NCBI GenBank assembly: GCA_964247695.1
Contig: CAXTVI010000005.1
Location: 1-64,000, forward strand
Direction: 5' to 3'
DNA: 64,000 nucleotides
Source of the DNA: Lichenicoccus sp964247695
Lineage (GTDB): Bacteria; Pseudomonadota; Alphaproteobacteria; Acetobacterales; Acetobacteraceae
Positions 1 to 9,705 of this stretch are shown here, piece by piece (the first letter of the stretch is position 1; each line of letters starts with the position of its first letter). Made by a program: the position numbers and the translations under genes. The notes under the pieces were generated by a model that was not told the origin of the DNA, searched no databases, and saw only the letters and a list, made by a program, of their open reading frames with translations.

Positions 1-173
1 CGGTGCCGATGGCGTTCCACTCGTTCGGCGGCTGGAAGTCGTCGCTGTTCGGCGACCACCACATGCACGGCCCCGAGGGCGTGCGGTTTTTCACCAAGCT
101 GAAGACGGTGACGTCGCGCTGGCCGACCGGCATCCGCGCGGGTGCTGATTTCGTGATGCCGACGCTCGGCTGA
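1..173 (+). CDS. mmsA: Methylmalonate-semialdehyde dehydrogenase, C-terminal end (partial)
   Basis: Only the last 56 codons are in the window; the in-frame reading begins at base 3 and ends with TGA at 171-173. The peptide contains FHSFGGWKSSLFGD followed by HMHGPEGVRFFTKLKTVTSRWP, which is the typical tail of CoA-acylating methylmalonate-semialdehyde dehydrogenases (MmsA/IolA branch of the aldehyde dehydrogenase superfamily). These enzymes act in valine or inositol breakdown in the cytoplasm and give propionyl-CoA or acetyl-CoA. The catalytic cysteine lies outside the window, so the assignment rests on the tail alone. The gene is convergent with the leftward TonB receptor that ends 38 bases further on. 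Confidence 0.8.
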   Translation, partial: VPMAFHSFGGWKSSLFGDHHMHGPEGVRFFTKLKTVTSRWPTGIRAGADFVMPTLG

Positions 174-211
174 GATGGTGCGGGCGTGGTCGGTCCCACG
201 CCCGCACCTGT

Positions 212-2743
212 TCAGAACGAGAAGTTGAGCCGCCCGTAATAGAAGCCGCCATTGATCGGAACCTGGTCGGAGTTCTGGTCATAGTACTGAACCCCGAGAT
301 AGGCGACATCCGCCGGCGTACGCTGCGGCCGGATGTTGAACAGGTTGTTGCCGCCGATCGCTGCGTGCCAGTGCGGGGTGATGTTGTAGCCGACCTCGAG
401 ATCGGTCAGCCAGCGCGGCCCGTTCTTGAACTGGTAGAACGTCGAGGTCGAATATTGCAGCGCGGCCGGGGCTGAATCCTCGTACTGCAGATCATTGGTG
501 GTCTGGCCCCAGCGCGTCCAGCGCAGGTTGACGTCCCATTTCTGGACCCGCCAGAACGCATCCAGGATCAGCTTGCTGCGCGGGAACGCCGTGGTCAGGT
601 AGCCGACACCCTCGGCATTCAGCAGCGGGTTTCCATTGGTATCGAGACCGACATGATGGATGCGGGTCCGGTTGAGATCGAGGCCAGCGGTCCAGTCGAC
701 GGTGCCGTACTCGCCAAAATGGGTCAGGTAGTTGACGTTGAGGTCAGCGCCCTGGGTGCGCGTGCTGGCGCCGTTCGAGAAGTAGAACGCCGAGATGTCG
801 TTGGCACCGATGCCGGCGGGCAGCGTGGCGCCTGTGAGGCCGATGGCGGTCTCCGCCGCAGTGCCGCTGTAATCGCCGCCGCCGATGATGCGGTCGCGTA
901 TGTTGATCTGATAGACGTCGAAGGTGACGCTGAGGTTGCTGACCGGCTCGACCACGATGCCGCCGCTGGCGTTGGTCGAACGTTCCGGCTTCAGCGGCAC
1001 CGCGCCGATCGAGCGCGCCGCGGCGGAATCGACCGCGAGATCGCCGCTGGCGCCGGTCGGCGACACGTTCAGCGCGCTGAAATGCTCCTCGGCCAGGGTC
1101 GGTGCCCTGAAGCCGGTGCTGACGGTGCCGCGGACCGCGAGTTTCCGGGTGAAGTCGTAACGACTCGACAGCTTGCCGTTCTCGGTGTTGCCGGAGTCGG
1201 TGTAGTGCTCGAAGCGTCCGGCAACATCGACGTCCAGCTTGGGCACGGGATGCATGTCGACGTCCACGTACGCGGCGTAGACATCGCGGCTCCAGGAGCC
1301 CGCATTCTGCGGCAGCAAGCCGGCGAAGCCCTGGGTTCCGCCGAGCTCGTAGGACGCCGCGTTGCCGGCGCCGATCTTGTAGGTGTCCACCCGCTGCTCG
1401 GCGCCGAATGCAAGGTTGAAAGGGACCGACAGCAGGCTGAGCGGCCTGGAGAAGTCGAGATTGTTGGTCCACTCCGCGTTGCGCATGCTCTGCGCCAGCG
1501 ACTTCGTCGGCGTGAAGCCGTCGGTCGTGTAGAGCAGCGGGTTTGCGGTGTTCTTGTTGCCGATGTCGAGTTCGTCGGCCCCATAGGTTGTACTCAGGTC
1601 CCAGCGGAAGCCGAGGAAGTCGTCGCCCTTGATGCCCAGGGTTGCCGAGTACTCGTTCTCCTCGTCGGTCTCGAGCGGCGAGAATCCGGCGGGGAACACC
1701 TCCGGCAGCACGCTCGGCAGACGGTAGTTCTCGTAGCCTTCCGCGTGCCGGTGACCGAAGGTGATAAGCCCGTAGCCCTGGACGCCCTCGACCAGCGTCT
1801 TGCCGAAATCCAGGCTCAGCGTCTCGCGTGTCTCTTCCGGCAGGCCGTTGATGTGGTTGTCGTCCTGGCCGGTGCGGTCATCGATCGCAGGTGCCGTGAA
1901 ATGGTCGGTGTGATACATCGTGCCGCCGATATGCACGTAGCCGTCGTCGCCGAACGAGGCGCCCTGGTCGGCATTGAGCTGATATTGCCAACCATCGCCG
2001 TTGTAGGCGTCGGCGCCGGTCGTGGCACTGCCGCTGGTGCCGTGGTCGGACTTCTTCATGATAATGTTGACCACGCCGGCGACCGCGTCCGAGCCGTACT
2101 GCGCCGCGGCGCCGTCGCGCAGCACTTCGATGTGGTCGATGGCCGCCGCCGGGATCATGTTGATGTCGACCGGGGTCGCACCCTGCTGCGGGCCGGCGTC
2201 TGCGGAAATATTGGCTGTGCCATTGCGGCGCTTGCCGTCGATCAGCACCAGGGTGTCGTCCGGGTTGAGCCCGCGCAGCACGATTGCCGCCGTCAGGTCG
2301 GCGGTGTCGGCACCCATCGCATTCACGTTGATCGACGGGTCGGTCTTGGTCAGCGCGTCGCTCAGGTTGAGCTGGCCCGAACGACGCAGCGTCGACGCGG
2401 TGATGACGTCGATTGGGCTGGTGCTGTCACGCGCCTTGCGGCCGAGGCTGCGCGTGCCGGTGACGATGACGCTCTCGCCGGCGGCCGCGGCCGCGGCGGT
2501 GGCGGCGCCGGTATCCCGCGACGGATGCTCACCGACCTTGTGCGCCTGCCGGGCCCGGGTGGCGGGCGGCGCCGACGCCGAGGTCGCGCGGCCGCCATTG
2601 GGATCGACCTGCGCCGTCTGTAGCCCCGAAGACTGGCTTCCGGCGGATTGAGCCAGCGCAGAGGCGGCGCCCCCGGCCACGGTGATCGGACACGCTGTCA
2701 GCAGCAGCAGGCACCGGAGGCTGCGGGGCGTCATTCTCATCAT
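212..2743 (-). CDS. TonB-dependent outer-membrane receptor
   Basis: A protein of 843 residues, normal for the family. The reading frame is open further upstream, but ATG at 2743 is chosen because a GGAG lies about eight bases before it and the first 32 residues then form a signal peptide ending in ASALAQ. A plug domain follows (about residues 95-230) with the features VLRGLNPDDTLVLIDGKRR and IEVLRDGAAAQYGSDAVAGV, then a 22-strand-type barrel ending in the aromatic terminus LNFSF. The family imports ferric siderophores, cobalamin, sugars or other large ligands using TonB-ExbBD energy. The ligand cannot be read from the sequence. No Fur-like box or riboswitch was recognised upstream. It stands alone as a leftward gene and is divergent from the barrel gene at 3217. 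Confidence 0.93.
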   Translation of the reverse strand: MMRMTPRSLRCLLLLTACPITVAGGAASALAQSAGSQSSGLQTAQVDPNGGRATSASAPPATRARQAHKVGEHPSRDTGAATAAAAAAGESVIVTGTRSLGRKARDSTSPIDVITASTLRRSGQLNLSDALTKTDPSINVNAMGADTADLTAAIVLRGLNPDDTLVLIDGKRRNGTANISADAGPQQGATPVDINMIPAAAIDHIEVLRDGAAAQYGSDAVAGVVNIIMKKSDHGTSGSATTGADAYNGDGWQYQLNADQGASFGDDGYVHIGGTMYHTDHFTAPAIDDRTGQDDNHINGLPEETRETLSLDFGKTLVEGVQGYGLITFGHRHAEGYENYRLPSVLPEVFPAGFSPLETDEENEYSATLGIKGDDFLGFRWDLSTTYGADELDIGNKNTANPLLYTTDGFTPTKSLAQSMRNAEWTNNLDFSRPLSLLSVPFNLAFGAEQRVDTYKIGAGNAASYELGGTQGFAGLLPQNAGSWSRDVYAAYVDVDMHPVPKLDVDVAGRFEHYTDSGNTENGKLSSRYDFTRKLAVRGTVSTGFRAPTLAEEHFSALNVSPTGASGDLAVDSAAARSIGAVPLKPERSTNASGGIVVEPVSNLSVTFDVYQINIRDRIIGGGDYSGTAAETAIGLTGATLPAGIGANDISAFYFSNGASTRTQGADLNVNYLTHFGEYGTVDWTAGLDLNRTRIHHVGLDTNGNPLLNAEGVGYLTTAFPRSKLILDAFWRVQKWDVNLRWTRWGQTTNDLQYEDSAPAALQYSTSTFYQFKNGPRWLTDLEVGYNITPHWHAAIGGNNLFNIRPQRTPADVAYLGVQYYDQNSDQVPINGGFYYGRLNFSF

Positions 2744-3216
2744 CCATCGATCTCCATTCAGCTCTGCCGGCACCGACGAGACGCAGTCCGCAGCCGCGCA
2801 ACGGGGGCCGCGGGCGATGTCATGCCGCGGCCGATCCGTTCTCTCGTCGGCATGAACTCGACCGCGAAAGGAGTTCGAAATCAAGCACAAATTTAGACAA
2901 CAACAGACAATACGACATATCGGCGACAGAAATCCGCAAATTCAAAGCAAGTCTAGTGTGCAATTGACTATCTAGAATGCATTTGCACTGAGGTTGTGCT
3001 GCGGAAACATGCAACGATTGACAGCGCAGAGGCTGAAGCCGCCGCGCTTGCTGCTGGCGGCCGATGCCCTCGCGGCAGTCGCGGCGGCTCTGCATGGGCG
3101 GGTTGTTGCGGGAAAGCCGCGGTAGCGGGCGGCAATGGCCACGGGTCCTGGCCTTGCTTTGCAACGGAACGGAAATTTGTTACCTGAATCCGCTCTGGGG
3201 TAGGGACAGCGAGATA
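2744..3216. other. Divergent intergenic region
   Basis: About 470 bases separate the leftward TonB receptor from the rightward barrel gene. The part from about 2880 to 3000 is clearly richer in A and T than its surroundings, as expected for back-to-back promoters, but no pair of hexamers with good spacing could be named with confidence. No gene, repeat or RNA element was recognised in it. Confidence 0.5.
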
Positions 3217-4683
3217 ATGCCAAAGCACGTTGAAGGACCCGTTCGGGGCGCGTCGCCTCGCGCAGCGGGAGGCGGACGTGCGTCCACGGGCCGGGCCGGC
3301 GTACTCGCCCGGTCTGGTCTGTGGATAGCCTCTGGTCTCTGCATTGCCGGCGGCGCGGGTATCGCAAGCGGTCCGGCCCTGGCTGTCACCCCGCTTAACA
3401 CCTATCTCGGGCCGGGCCTGCCTCTGAACGACTACTTCCCGGATGGCATCCCCGGCCAAGCCGACGAGCCCGGCGTGACGGTGCTGACCCGTGCGCGTCC
3501 GGACTACGATCCGCTGGGGATCCGGGAAGGCGCCTTCATGATCAGGCCCACGGAAGACGAGCAGATCGGCTATAACAGCAACGTCGTCGGCGGCCTGTTC
3601 GAAGCCAAGGGCAGCAGCGAGCTGGAGAGCTCGGCTGGCGTTTCGGTCAACTCCGATTATAGCCGGAACAATATCGGTTTCAGCGCCGGCGTCACCAACG
3701 ACACCTATTTCGACCTGCCCCGCTTCAACCAGACCAGCTACAATGCCTCCCTCGGCGGCGCGCTCAATCTCGGCCGCGACACGCTCAACGGCTCGATCAG
3801 CTACCTGAACGCCTATGAGAACCCCTACGATATCGGCGCCTTCGGCCAGGGCACGCAGACGGAGCTGAATTCGCCACTGAACTTCAGCGATTCGGATTTC
3901 CGCGTGTCCTACGACACGACTTTCGGTCGCTTCACCATCACGCCGAATGTCGACTACCAGTTGATCCGCTTCGCCTCGGGCGACTTCCTGACCTACAATG
4001 ACGGCGTCGTTACCAACAACCTCAGTGGCGGCGGACTCAACCAGCGGCTGCGCGACCGCAACATCCTGCAGGGCGGCTTCATCGGGCGGTACGAGTTCTC
4101 GCCCGGCCGCGATGTCGTCGTGGTGGTCAACGGCAACTACGACCACTACAGCAACAACCCACCGAGCGACATCGGCGCGGTCGACAACACGGGCGCCACC
4201 GCACTGGCCGGCATCGACTACCAGGTCAACGGCGTGATCACGGTGCGCGCCCTCGTCGGCTACCAGGAGCGCTTCTATAATGGCAACCAGTACGGCAACC
4301 AAGGTGCGCCGATCGGCGAGGCCGATGTCACCTGGAACCCCACTGGACTGACGACCCTGCGACTGGCCTATTCGCGAACCATCGAGGACGCAACGACCGA
4401 CTCCATTACGGGCTACACGTACGACCGCTTCACCGGCATCGTCGATCACGAGCTGTACCGGAACATTCTGCTGCAGGGCAGCGTCCACTTCGAGGAGGCG
4501 GACTACCAGGGTCAGAACAACACGCAGACCAATTACGGCGCAGGCGCGGGCGTTACCTACCTGATGAACCGCAACGTCCAGCTCTCGCTCAGCTACGACT
4601 TCACCGAGCAGGAGAGCACGGGCCTGGGCGGCGGCTCGTTCGGCCGCCACGAGATATTCCTGCACGCCAAGTTCGGCATCTGA
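3217..4683 (+). CDS. BBP2-type outer-membrane beta-barrel protein of the EPS locus
   Basis: A protein of 488 residues. The ATG at 3217 is preferred over earlier in-frame codons because an export signal follows it (basic N-terminus, hydrophobic stretch with GLCIAGGAGIASG, cleavage near ALAV). The mature part has the line RARPDYDPLGIREGAFMIRP typical of the putative beta-barrel porin 2 family found in exopolysaccharide loci. After it come many alternating strands rich in Asn, Tyr and Gly (NNIGFSAGVTND, YNASLGGALNLG), ending in HAKFGI. Inferred role: an outer-membrane exit channel for the polysaccharide, working with the short Wza-like lipoprotein at 19636. A strong hairpin terminator follows the stop codon. 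Confidence 0.82.
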   Translation: MPKHVEGPVRGASPRAAGGGRASTGRAGVLARSGLWIASGLCIAGGAGIASGPALAVTPLNTYLGPGLPLNDYFPDGIPGQADEPGVTVLTRARPDYDPLGIREGAFMIRPTEDEQIGYNSNVVGGLFEAKGSSELESSAGVSVNSDYSRNNIGFSAGVTNDTYFDLPRFNQTSYNASLGGALNLGRDTLNGSISYLNAYENPYDIGAFGQGTQTELNSPLNFSDSDFRVSYDTTFGRFTITPNVDYQLIRFASGDFLTYNDGVVTNNLSGGGLNQRLRDRNILQGGFIGRYEFSPGRDVVVVVNGNYDHYSNNPPSDIGAVDNTGATALAGIDYQVNGVITVRALVGYQERFYNGNQYGNQGAPIGEADVTWNPTGLTTLRLAYSRTIEDATTDSITGYTYDRFTGIVDHELYRNILLQGSVHFEEADYQGQNNTQTNYGAGAGVTYLMNRNVQLSLSYDFTEQESTGLGGGSFGRHEIFLHAKFGI

Positions 4684-4709
4684 TCGCCGCTCCGGGAGCG
4701 GGCGGGCAA

Positions 4710-4737
4710 GGGGGTGACCGCGGTCACCCCCGCTTTT
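4710..4737. terminator. Bidirectional hairpin terminator
   Basis: A perfect 22-base palindrome (11-base arms GGGGGTGACCG and CGGTCACCCCC, 4710-4731) is followed by GCTTTTG. It sits between two convergent genes (rightward stop at 4683, leftward stop at 4741) and probably ends transcription of the barrel gene. On the other strand the T-tract is weak. Confidence 0.8.
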
Positions 4738-4740
4738 GTC

Positions 4741-5778
4741 TCAGGCGACGCGCGACGGTTGGGGCTGCGCCCGGGCGCCTACTTCGCTCGGGATCGCGCG
4801 CTCCAGCAGATAGAGCGGACGCTTCTTGGTCTCGTTGAACACGCGGCCGAGATATTCGCCGATCACGCCCAGGGTCATCAGCTGGATGCCGCCGAGGAAC
4901 AGCACGACGGCCATCAGGCTCGGATAGCCCGGCACGCCGTTGCCGAACAGCAAGGTGCGCACCACGAGTTGGCCGCCGAAGATCAGCGAGAACACCGCTA
5001 CCCCGAGCCCCAGATAGGTCGCGATCTTCAGCGGCATCAGGGTGAAGCCGGTGATGCCCTCGACGGCCAGGTTCCACAGCCGCCAGTAGTTCCAGCTGCT
5101 GCTCCCGGCATGGCGCGGCGCGCGGTCGTAGAGCACCGCCTTGCTTGGAAACCCCACCCAGGCGAACAGCCCCTTCATGAAGCGGTGATGCTCGCGCAGC
5201 AGCAGCAGGGCATCGAGGGCCCGTCGGCTGAGCAGCCTGAAATCTCCGGTATTCTGCGGCAGCCGCACACCGCCGAGGCGCTGCATGAGGCGATAGAACT
5301 GGTTGGCCGTGAACTTCTTCAGCCAGGTCTCGCCCTCGCGCTGGCGGCGCTGCGCGTACACCATGTCGTAGCCGGTCTCCCAGACCGAGACGAGCTCCGG
5401 GATGACCTCCGGCGGATCCTGCAGGTCGGCGTCGATCACGATGATCGCCTCGCCGAGCGCATGGTCGAGGCCGGCGGTGAGCGCGATCTCCTTGCCGAAG
5501 TTGCGTGACAGGTTGACCAGCCCGACCACGGGGTCGCCGGCCCTGAGCGCCTCGAGGCGGATCAGGGTGCCGTCGACGCTCCCGTCATTGACATAGACTA
5601 CCTCCCAGCTTCGGCCGAGCCCGGTCATCACGGCGCTGATGCGCCGGTGGAATTCGTCGATGCCCAGCTCCTCGTTGTAGCAGGGAACGACCACCGAGAA
5701 GACCGGGCGCGAGGAGGCCTGCATGTCGTGGAGCATCTCGATCGGTCGTCCTTCCGGGCTGTTCCCTATCCCTAGCAT
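4741..5778 (-). CDS. GtrB/DPM1-like polyprenyl-phosphate glycosyltransferase (GT2)
   Basis: A 345-residue GT2 enzyme. The catalytic domain begins with FSVVVPCYNEE and has VYVNDGSVDGT, the metal-binding DADLQDPPE and a later TGDFRLLSRRALDAL. Two transmembrane helices follow at about residues 250-315, and the C-terminus has GEYLGRVFNETKKRPLY. This arrangement is that of GtrB, ArnC and related enzymes, which move a sugar from a nucleotide donor onto undecaprenyl phosphate on the cytoplasmic face. Its ATG overlaps the stop codon of the GT-C gene upstream (5772) by seven bases, so the two are translated together. The natural reading is that this enzyme makes the lipid-linked sugar that the GT-C enzyme then uses. 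Confidence 0.88.
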   Translation of the reverse strand: MLGIGNSPEGRPIEMLHDMQASSRPVFSVVVPCYNEELGIDEFHRRISAVMTGLGRSWEVVYVNDGSVDGTLIRLEALRAGDPVVGLVNLSRNFGKEIALTAGLDHALGEAIIVIDADLQDPPEVIPELVSVWETGYDMVYAQRRQREGETWLKKFTANQFYRLMQRLGGVRLPQNTGDFRLLSRRALDALLLLREHHRFMKGLFAWVGFPSKAVLYDRAPRHAGSSSWNYWRLWNLAVEGITGFTLMPLKIATYLGLGVAVFSLIFGGQLVVRTLLFGNGVPGYPSLMAVVLFLGGIQLMTLGVIGEYLGRVFNETKKRPLYLLERAIPSEVGARAQPQPSRVA

Positions 5779-7358
5779 GACGGCGACCGATCAAACGCAA
5801 TCGTATCGAATCCGCTCGGCCCCTGTGTCCAGCAGGGCACGCCCCGGAACGCCCGGAGCATCTGCGGGAGCGTCGCCTTGCTGTCGCCATCCAGGCCGAG
5901 CAGGACCAGGATGACCCGCGAGGCATGCCCGACGCGACCCCGAAGTGCTACGGGATCCGTGTCGGGATCGACGACGAGTAGCCGCATCGACGCGGGGGCC
6001 TCGCGCACGAAGGCGGCCAGCACGCCCACGCCGTCATTGCCGTACGGGACCAGGACCAGGGCGCCCGGCTTCTCCAGCCGGGCGGCGGCGCGCGCCGTCT
6101 GCGCCTGCGGCTGCATCGTCTCGGGGCGGGTCATCATGCCGATGAGCGAGAGCGCCTGCACGCAGAGCAGGGCGATCAGCACCCGTTGTCCGGCGGGCGG
6201 CGGCAGCGAGGCGAGGCTGCCGGCGACCAGCAGGGCCAGGAACGGCATCGCAAAGGCGATGTAGCGCAGTTCGATCGGCGTGTTGTTGAAGACGAAGCCG
6301 AGCAGCAGCAGCCCGACCGGCGTCGCCAGGGCCACCATCGCCAGCAGAAGCCTCGACTGGCCGATGCCGATCCGGCTCCAGCGCAGCGCGATGAGCGCCA
6401 GCAACCAGGCGAGGCCGAGCACCAGCAGTGCGCTCAGCGCCACACCGGCTTCATTGCCCGCAAGCGCACCGAGCACCCGACCTGCCGATTGACGCACGTA
6501 GAGCGGCAGGCCACCGAAGATGTTGGCAGCGGTGTACTTGCCAAGGCGGACCAGGCTGGGCAGCAGGTGGAACGGCGGAAACTGCCCGGTGCGGCTGCCG
6601 CGCTGGGCGGCAAAGAAATACAGGTCGAGCGGCAGGATGGCGGCAAAGCCGATGCCTGCGGTGATCCAGACCGCAATGCGCCGCCACTGCGTGAGCAGCA
6701 GCCAGCACAGGGCTCCGGCGCCTCCGAAGGCGGCGAGGTAGTTGGTGAAGCTTGCGGCCCCCAGCACCACGCCGCCGGCAAAGGCGAGGCCGACACCGCC
6801 GGATCTCGCCGCCGGTCCGACGACCGCGCGTGCTTGCCGGGCCGCCAGCAGGGTCAGCACGGTGCCCCAGATCACACAGAGCTGAGCAAGCGCGAATCCC
6901 CGCGCAATCGAGCCGGTATAGGCAAAGCCATAGCAGCCGATCGTGATCAGGATCGACGCCACCGGCGGAATCCCGCACAGACGTGCCAATTTCGCGACGC
7001 CGATCAACGCTGCGAGGCTGTACAACACGGAGAGTAGCCGGGTCTTGAAAAGTCCGGTGCCGACGATGCCGCGCCATGCTGCGACCGTCCAAAAATAGAG
7101 CGGCGGATGCACGTCCGTCTTGCGCAGGTCGGTCGCGATGCTGCCCATCGTGCTGTGCCCTGCAAACACATGTTGCACGTCGGACGGGGAGAAGACTCCA
7201 TCGGGCCACACCGGCCGGGGAACTCCGGCCGCGAGGAACACGCTGTAGTCTTCGTCGTATTCGGTGCCGCGCGACCAAGCGGACGCGACAAGGATCATCG
7301 CGGACAGCAACAAGGCAATGACGATGCCGCCGGCACGCCGATCATGCGTCGACAGCAT
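5772..7358 (-). CDS. GT39/ArnT-like membrane glycosyltransferase (GT-C fold)
   Basis: About 528 residues with ten or more hydrophobic segments and a soluble tail of about 110 residues. The first periplasmic loop has the acidic GT-C motif (GTEYDEDYSVFLA, residues near 35) and then KTDVHPPLYFW, as in PMT/ArnT-type transferases that use a polyprenyl-phosphate sugar. The start is placed at ATG 7358, which has GGAT upstream; an earlier in-frame start at 7400 is possible. It leads a two-gene leftward operon with the GtrB-like gene at 4741. Acceptor and sugar are unknown. Polysaccharide or lipid decoration is likely; a role as a polymerase cannot be excluded. Confidence 0.82.
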   Translation of the reverse strand: MLSTHDRRAGGIVIALLLSAMILVASAWSRGTEYDEDYSVFLAAGVPRPVWPDGVFSPSDVQHVFAGHSTMGSIATDLRKTDVHPPLYFWTVAAWRGIVGTGLFKTRLLSVLYSLAALIGVAKLARLCGIPPVASILITIGCYGFAYTGSIARGFALAQLCVIWGTVLTLLAARQARAVVGPAARSGGVGLAFAGGVVLGAASFTNYLAAFGGAGALCWLLLTQWRRIAVWITAGIGFAAILPLDLYFFAAQRGSRTGQFPPFHLLPSLVRLGKYTAANIFGGLPLYVRQSAGRVLGALAGNEAGVALSALLVLGLAWLLALIALRWSRIGIGQSRLLLAMVALATPVGLLLLGFVFNNTPIELRYIAFAMPFLALLVAGSLASLPPPAGQRVLIALLCVQALSLIGMMTRPETMQPQAQTARAAARLEKPGALVLVPYGNDGVGVLAAFVREAPASMRLLVVDPDTDPVALRGRVGHASRVILVLLGLDGDSKATLPQMLRAFRGVPCWTQGPSGFDTIAFDRSPSC

Positions 7359-7480
7359 CTTATATCCTGTTCCTTGCAAGCCGCTTCTTGTGTGTAGCAT
7401 GCGGTAAAGTCGTGTTAAATGCCCGCGTGCACAGATCGAGGCGCAAGCTTGACCGCGATGAGCGTAACGGAGGTGAAACG

Positions 7481-8314
7481 GTGAACAGCGTCTCGACCTT
7501 GCATGGCGCGCTGGCGCAGGAAGCGCCGGTCGGAGCTCCGGGCGCCCCCAGGGTGACGGTCGCTCCGGAGGTGCCGAGGCGCCGTCTGCTCGGACTCGAT
7601 TTCGCCGATCTCGAGGTGACGCAGGCAGCAGGCTGGATTGCGCAACAGTCGCGGGACGAGCCCTTCGGCTACGTGGTCACTCCCAACGCCGATCACCTCG
7701 TCCGGCTGTCGCGTGTCCCGGCGCTGCTGCCGCTCTATCGCGCGGCCTCGATGTGCCTGCTGGACAGCCGGGTCGTGGCGCGTGTCTCGCGTATCCTGGG
7801 ACTGCCTGCACCCAAGGTCACCACCGGCAGCGACCTCACGGAGCATCTGCTCAGGGAGCATCTGGCACCCGGAGAACGGGTGACGATCATCGGACTGCGG
7901 CAGCAGCACCTTGCGGCACTGGTCGCACGGACCGGCATGGCGCCCCCGGCGCATTACGACCCGCCGATGGGCTTCGACCAGGATCCTGTCGAGTTCGAGC
8001 GTGCCGTGCGGTTCGTGATCGACAACCCGGCCCGCTACGTCTTCCTCGCTGTCGGCTCCCCACGCCAGGAGCGGCTTGCCGACGCCATCGCCGCCAGCGG
8101 GCGTGCGACCGGCACCGGCCTGTGCATCGGCGCCAGCCTCGAATTCGTCGCAGGCGCCGTCCCGCGCGCGCCCGACCTCATGCAGCGCCTGGGGATCGAG
8201 TGGCTGCACCGCATGCTGTCGGATCCAAGACGGCTCGCCCGTCGCTACCTGCTCGACAATCCCCCGATCTTCTGGCTGCTCTGGCGCGAACGCCAACGGA
8301 ACCGCAGCATCTAG
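7481..8314 (+). CDS. WecG/TagA/CpsF family glycosyltransferase (GT26)
   Basis: 277 residues from GTG 7481, chosen because GGAGGTG sits seven bases upstream; the open frame begins earlier, at 7388, without such a site. The family marks are all present: LLGLDFADLEVTQA, TPNADHLVRLS with the conserved Asp, SMCLLDSR, VGSPRQE, GAS followed by FVAG, RAPDLMQRLGIEWLHR and the tail RRYLLDNPPIF. The C-terminal segment is the membrane-association tail seen in the family. These enzymes add ManNAc-uronate, ManNAc or glucuronate-type residues to lipid-linked EPS or teichoic acid intermediates on the inner face of the membrane (the xanthan enzyme GumM is one). The donor is not known here. It is divergent from the GT-C gene at 7358. 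Confidence 0.9.
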   Translation: MNSVSTLHGALAQEAPVGAPGAPRVTVAPEVPRRRLLGLDFADLEVTQAAGWIAQQSRDEPFGYVVTPNADHLVRLSRVPALLPLYRAASMCLLDSRVVARVSRILGLPAPKVTTGSDLTEHLLREHLAPGERVTIIGLRQQHLAALVARTGMAPPAHYDPPMGFDQDPVEFERAVRFVIDNPARYVFLAVGSPRQERLADAIAASGRATGTGLCIGASLEFVAGAVPRAPDLMQRLGIEWLHRMLSDPRRLARRYLLDNPPIFWLLWRERQRNRSI

Positions 8315-8351
8315 CCGCTACGAGGAGCAGCAGGTGTTTGCAGACGCCCTC

Positions 8352-9503
8352 TCAGTCGGTCATGCGGTCTAGGGCGGGGACCCTGCGCAACACCACGACC
8401 TTGATGAGGATCGGCCCGAGCACGCCGCTCGCCATCATGAGCACGGCGATGAGCGGGAAATCGTGCGCATCCCAGGCCAGGAACTTCAGCAGCACACCCT
8501 TCGACAGGCCCAGGCAGATGGTGTTCAGCAGGTAGATCGCAAAGCACATGTTGCCGAGGAGCATCAGCCAGCGCCAGCGGGCGACGACGCTGCTGCGCAC
8601 CAGGCCGTGCAAGGCGATCATCGACAGAATGCCGGCCACTAGCATCAAGCCCTTGTAAGGGAGCTTGCCGGAGGCGCCCGCCTCCCAGTCGAAATGCAAC
8701 CAGCCCAGCCCAACCACCGAGACCAGGGCGATCAGCAGGATCATCGCCACGGCATGGAATCGGTCGATGAACGCCCACCAGCGTGGTCCGGCCAAGGCTG
8801 CGAGGCCGCCAAGCACGAAGAAGATGTAGAACCGGCAGATGCGGTCGGCATAGACGATCGCCGGTGCCTGGATCAGGTACAGCAGAGCCGCAACGGGCAG
8901 CAGCCACGCGACGGACGGAATGCTCTCGAGGCCGAGCCGCCTTGCCTGGCGGCGGGCGAAGACCGGAACCGGCATGGCGGGCAGTCGCAGCAGCAGCGGC
9001 GTGGCGCTGACATAGACGAACAGCACCCCGATGTACCAGACCGAGAGCGCCGGGCTTTCCGCCGTATGGATCAGCAGCATGTCCAGGGCCGCCCACCCGG
9101 TCGGCGGGACGTTGTCGACATGCATGACATGCACTGCCGCAAGCTTGCCCAGGATGGTGAAGAGACCGAAGCCGAAGAACGGGATCAGCAGGCGGCGCGC
9201 GCGCTTGGACACGCCGGTCAGCCAGGGCTGGCGGCGGGACTTGCCCGTCATCGTCCAGAACGTGACGTAGCCGCTCAGGTACATGAAGAAGGGCATGTGG
9301 AAGAGGTAGATCGCGATGCGCAGCGGCTCGTACCAGTGGACGCCGGCGGGGTCCGTCCGCGACACCAGATGGCCGAACACGACCAGGAGGATCGCGAGCC
9401 CCTTGGCCCGGTCCAGGTCGACCAGGCGGCCTGTCGTAACAGAATGCGAGGAAGCAAGTCCGGCAGCTCGCGCTGAATCGGAAAGCGTCGATGCTGCGCT
9501 CAT
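8352..9503 (-). CDS. Acyltransferase 3 family membrane O-acyltransferase
   Basis: About 383 residues, with roughly ten membrane helices. The signature LDRAKGLAILLVVFGHLVSR at the start of helix 1 carries the catalytic-type His, and IYLFHMPFFMYLSGYVTF is the second hallmark. These are typical of ExoZ/OafA/NodX-type proteins that add acetyl, succinyl or similar groups to surface sugars. The start is taken at ATG 9503; an open extension to 9572 lacks a signal for translation. It is convergent with the WecG-like gene and divergent from the BY-kinase gene. Likely job: acylation of the exopolysaccharide made by this locus. Confidence 0.88.
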   Translation of the reverse strand: MSAASTLSDSARAAGLASSHSVTTGRLVDLDRAKGLAILLVVFGHLVSRTDPAGVHWYEPLRIAIYLFHMPFFMYLSGYVTFWTMTGKSRRQPWLTGVSKRARRLLIPFFGFGLFTILGKLAAVHVMHVDNVPPTGWAALDMLLIHTAESPALSVWYIGVLFVYVSATPLLLRLPAMPVPVFARRQARRLGLESIPSVAWLLPVAALLYLIQAPAIVYADRICRFYIFFVLGGLAALAGPRWWAFIDRFHAVAMILLIALVSVVGLGWLHFDWEAGASGKLPYKGLMLVAGILSMIALHGLVRSSVVARWRWLMLLGNMCFAIYLLNTICLGLSKGVLLKFLAWDAHDFPLIAVLMMASGVLGPILIKVVVLRRVPALDRMTD

Positions 9504-9705
9504 GTCTTTGGTCCGAATCCTGCCAAGGGGGAGTTCAACGTCCGGGGTCTCCGGTCTGCGGCTGCACGGCAACAGTGTCCTGGCTATGCAACGATCTGCC
9601 TGCTCTCAAGGATAAAGACGGTGCACAACGCAAGGCAATGTATTATCGTCCGGCACGTCGCGACGACGCCTTCCCAGGCCGGGAGCAGGTCGATAAAAGG
9701 ACTAC

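Noticed and set aside
653..2623. Long open frame of 656 codons on the plus strand
   Set aside because: It is antisense to the TonB receptor, has no ribosome site or domain, and its composition is that of a high-GC shadow frame.
2744..3216. Possible cobalamin riboswitch or Fur box upstream of the first TonB receptor
   Set aside because: The conserved riboswitch boxes and a 7-1-7 palindrome were looked for and not found.
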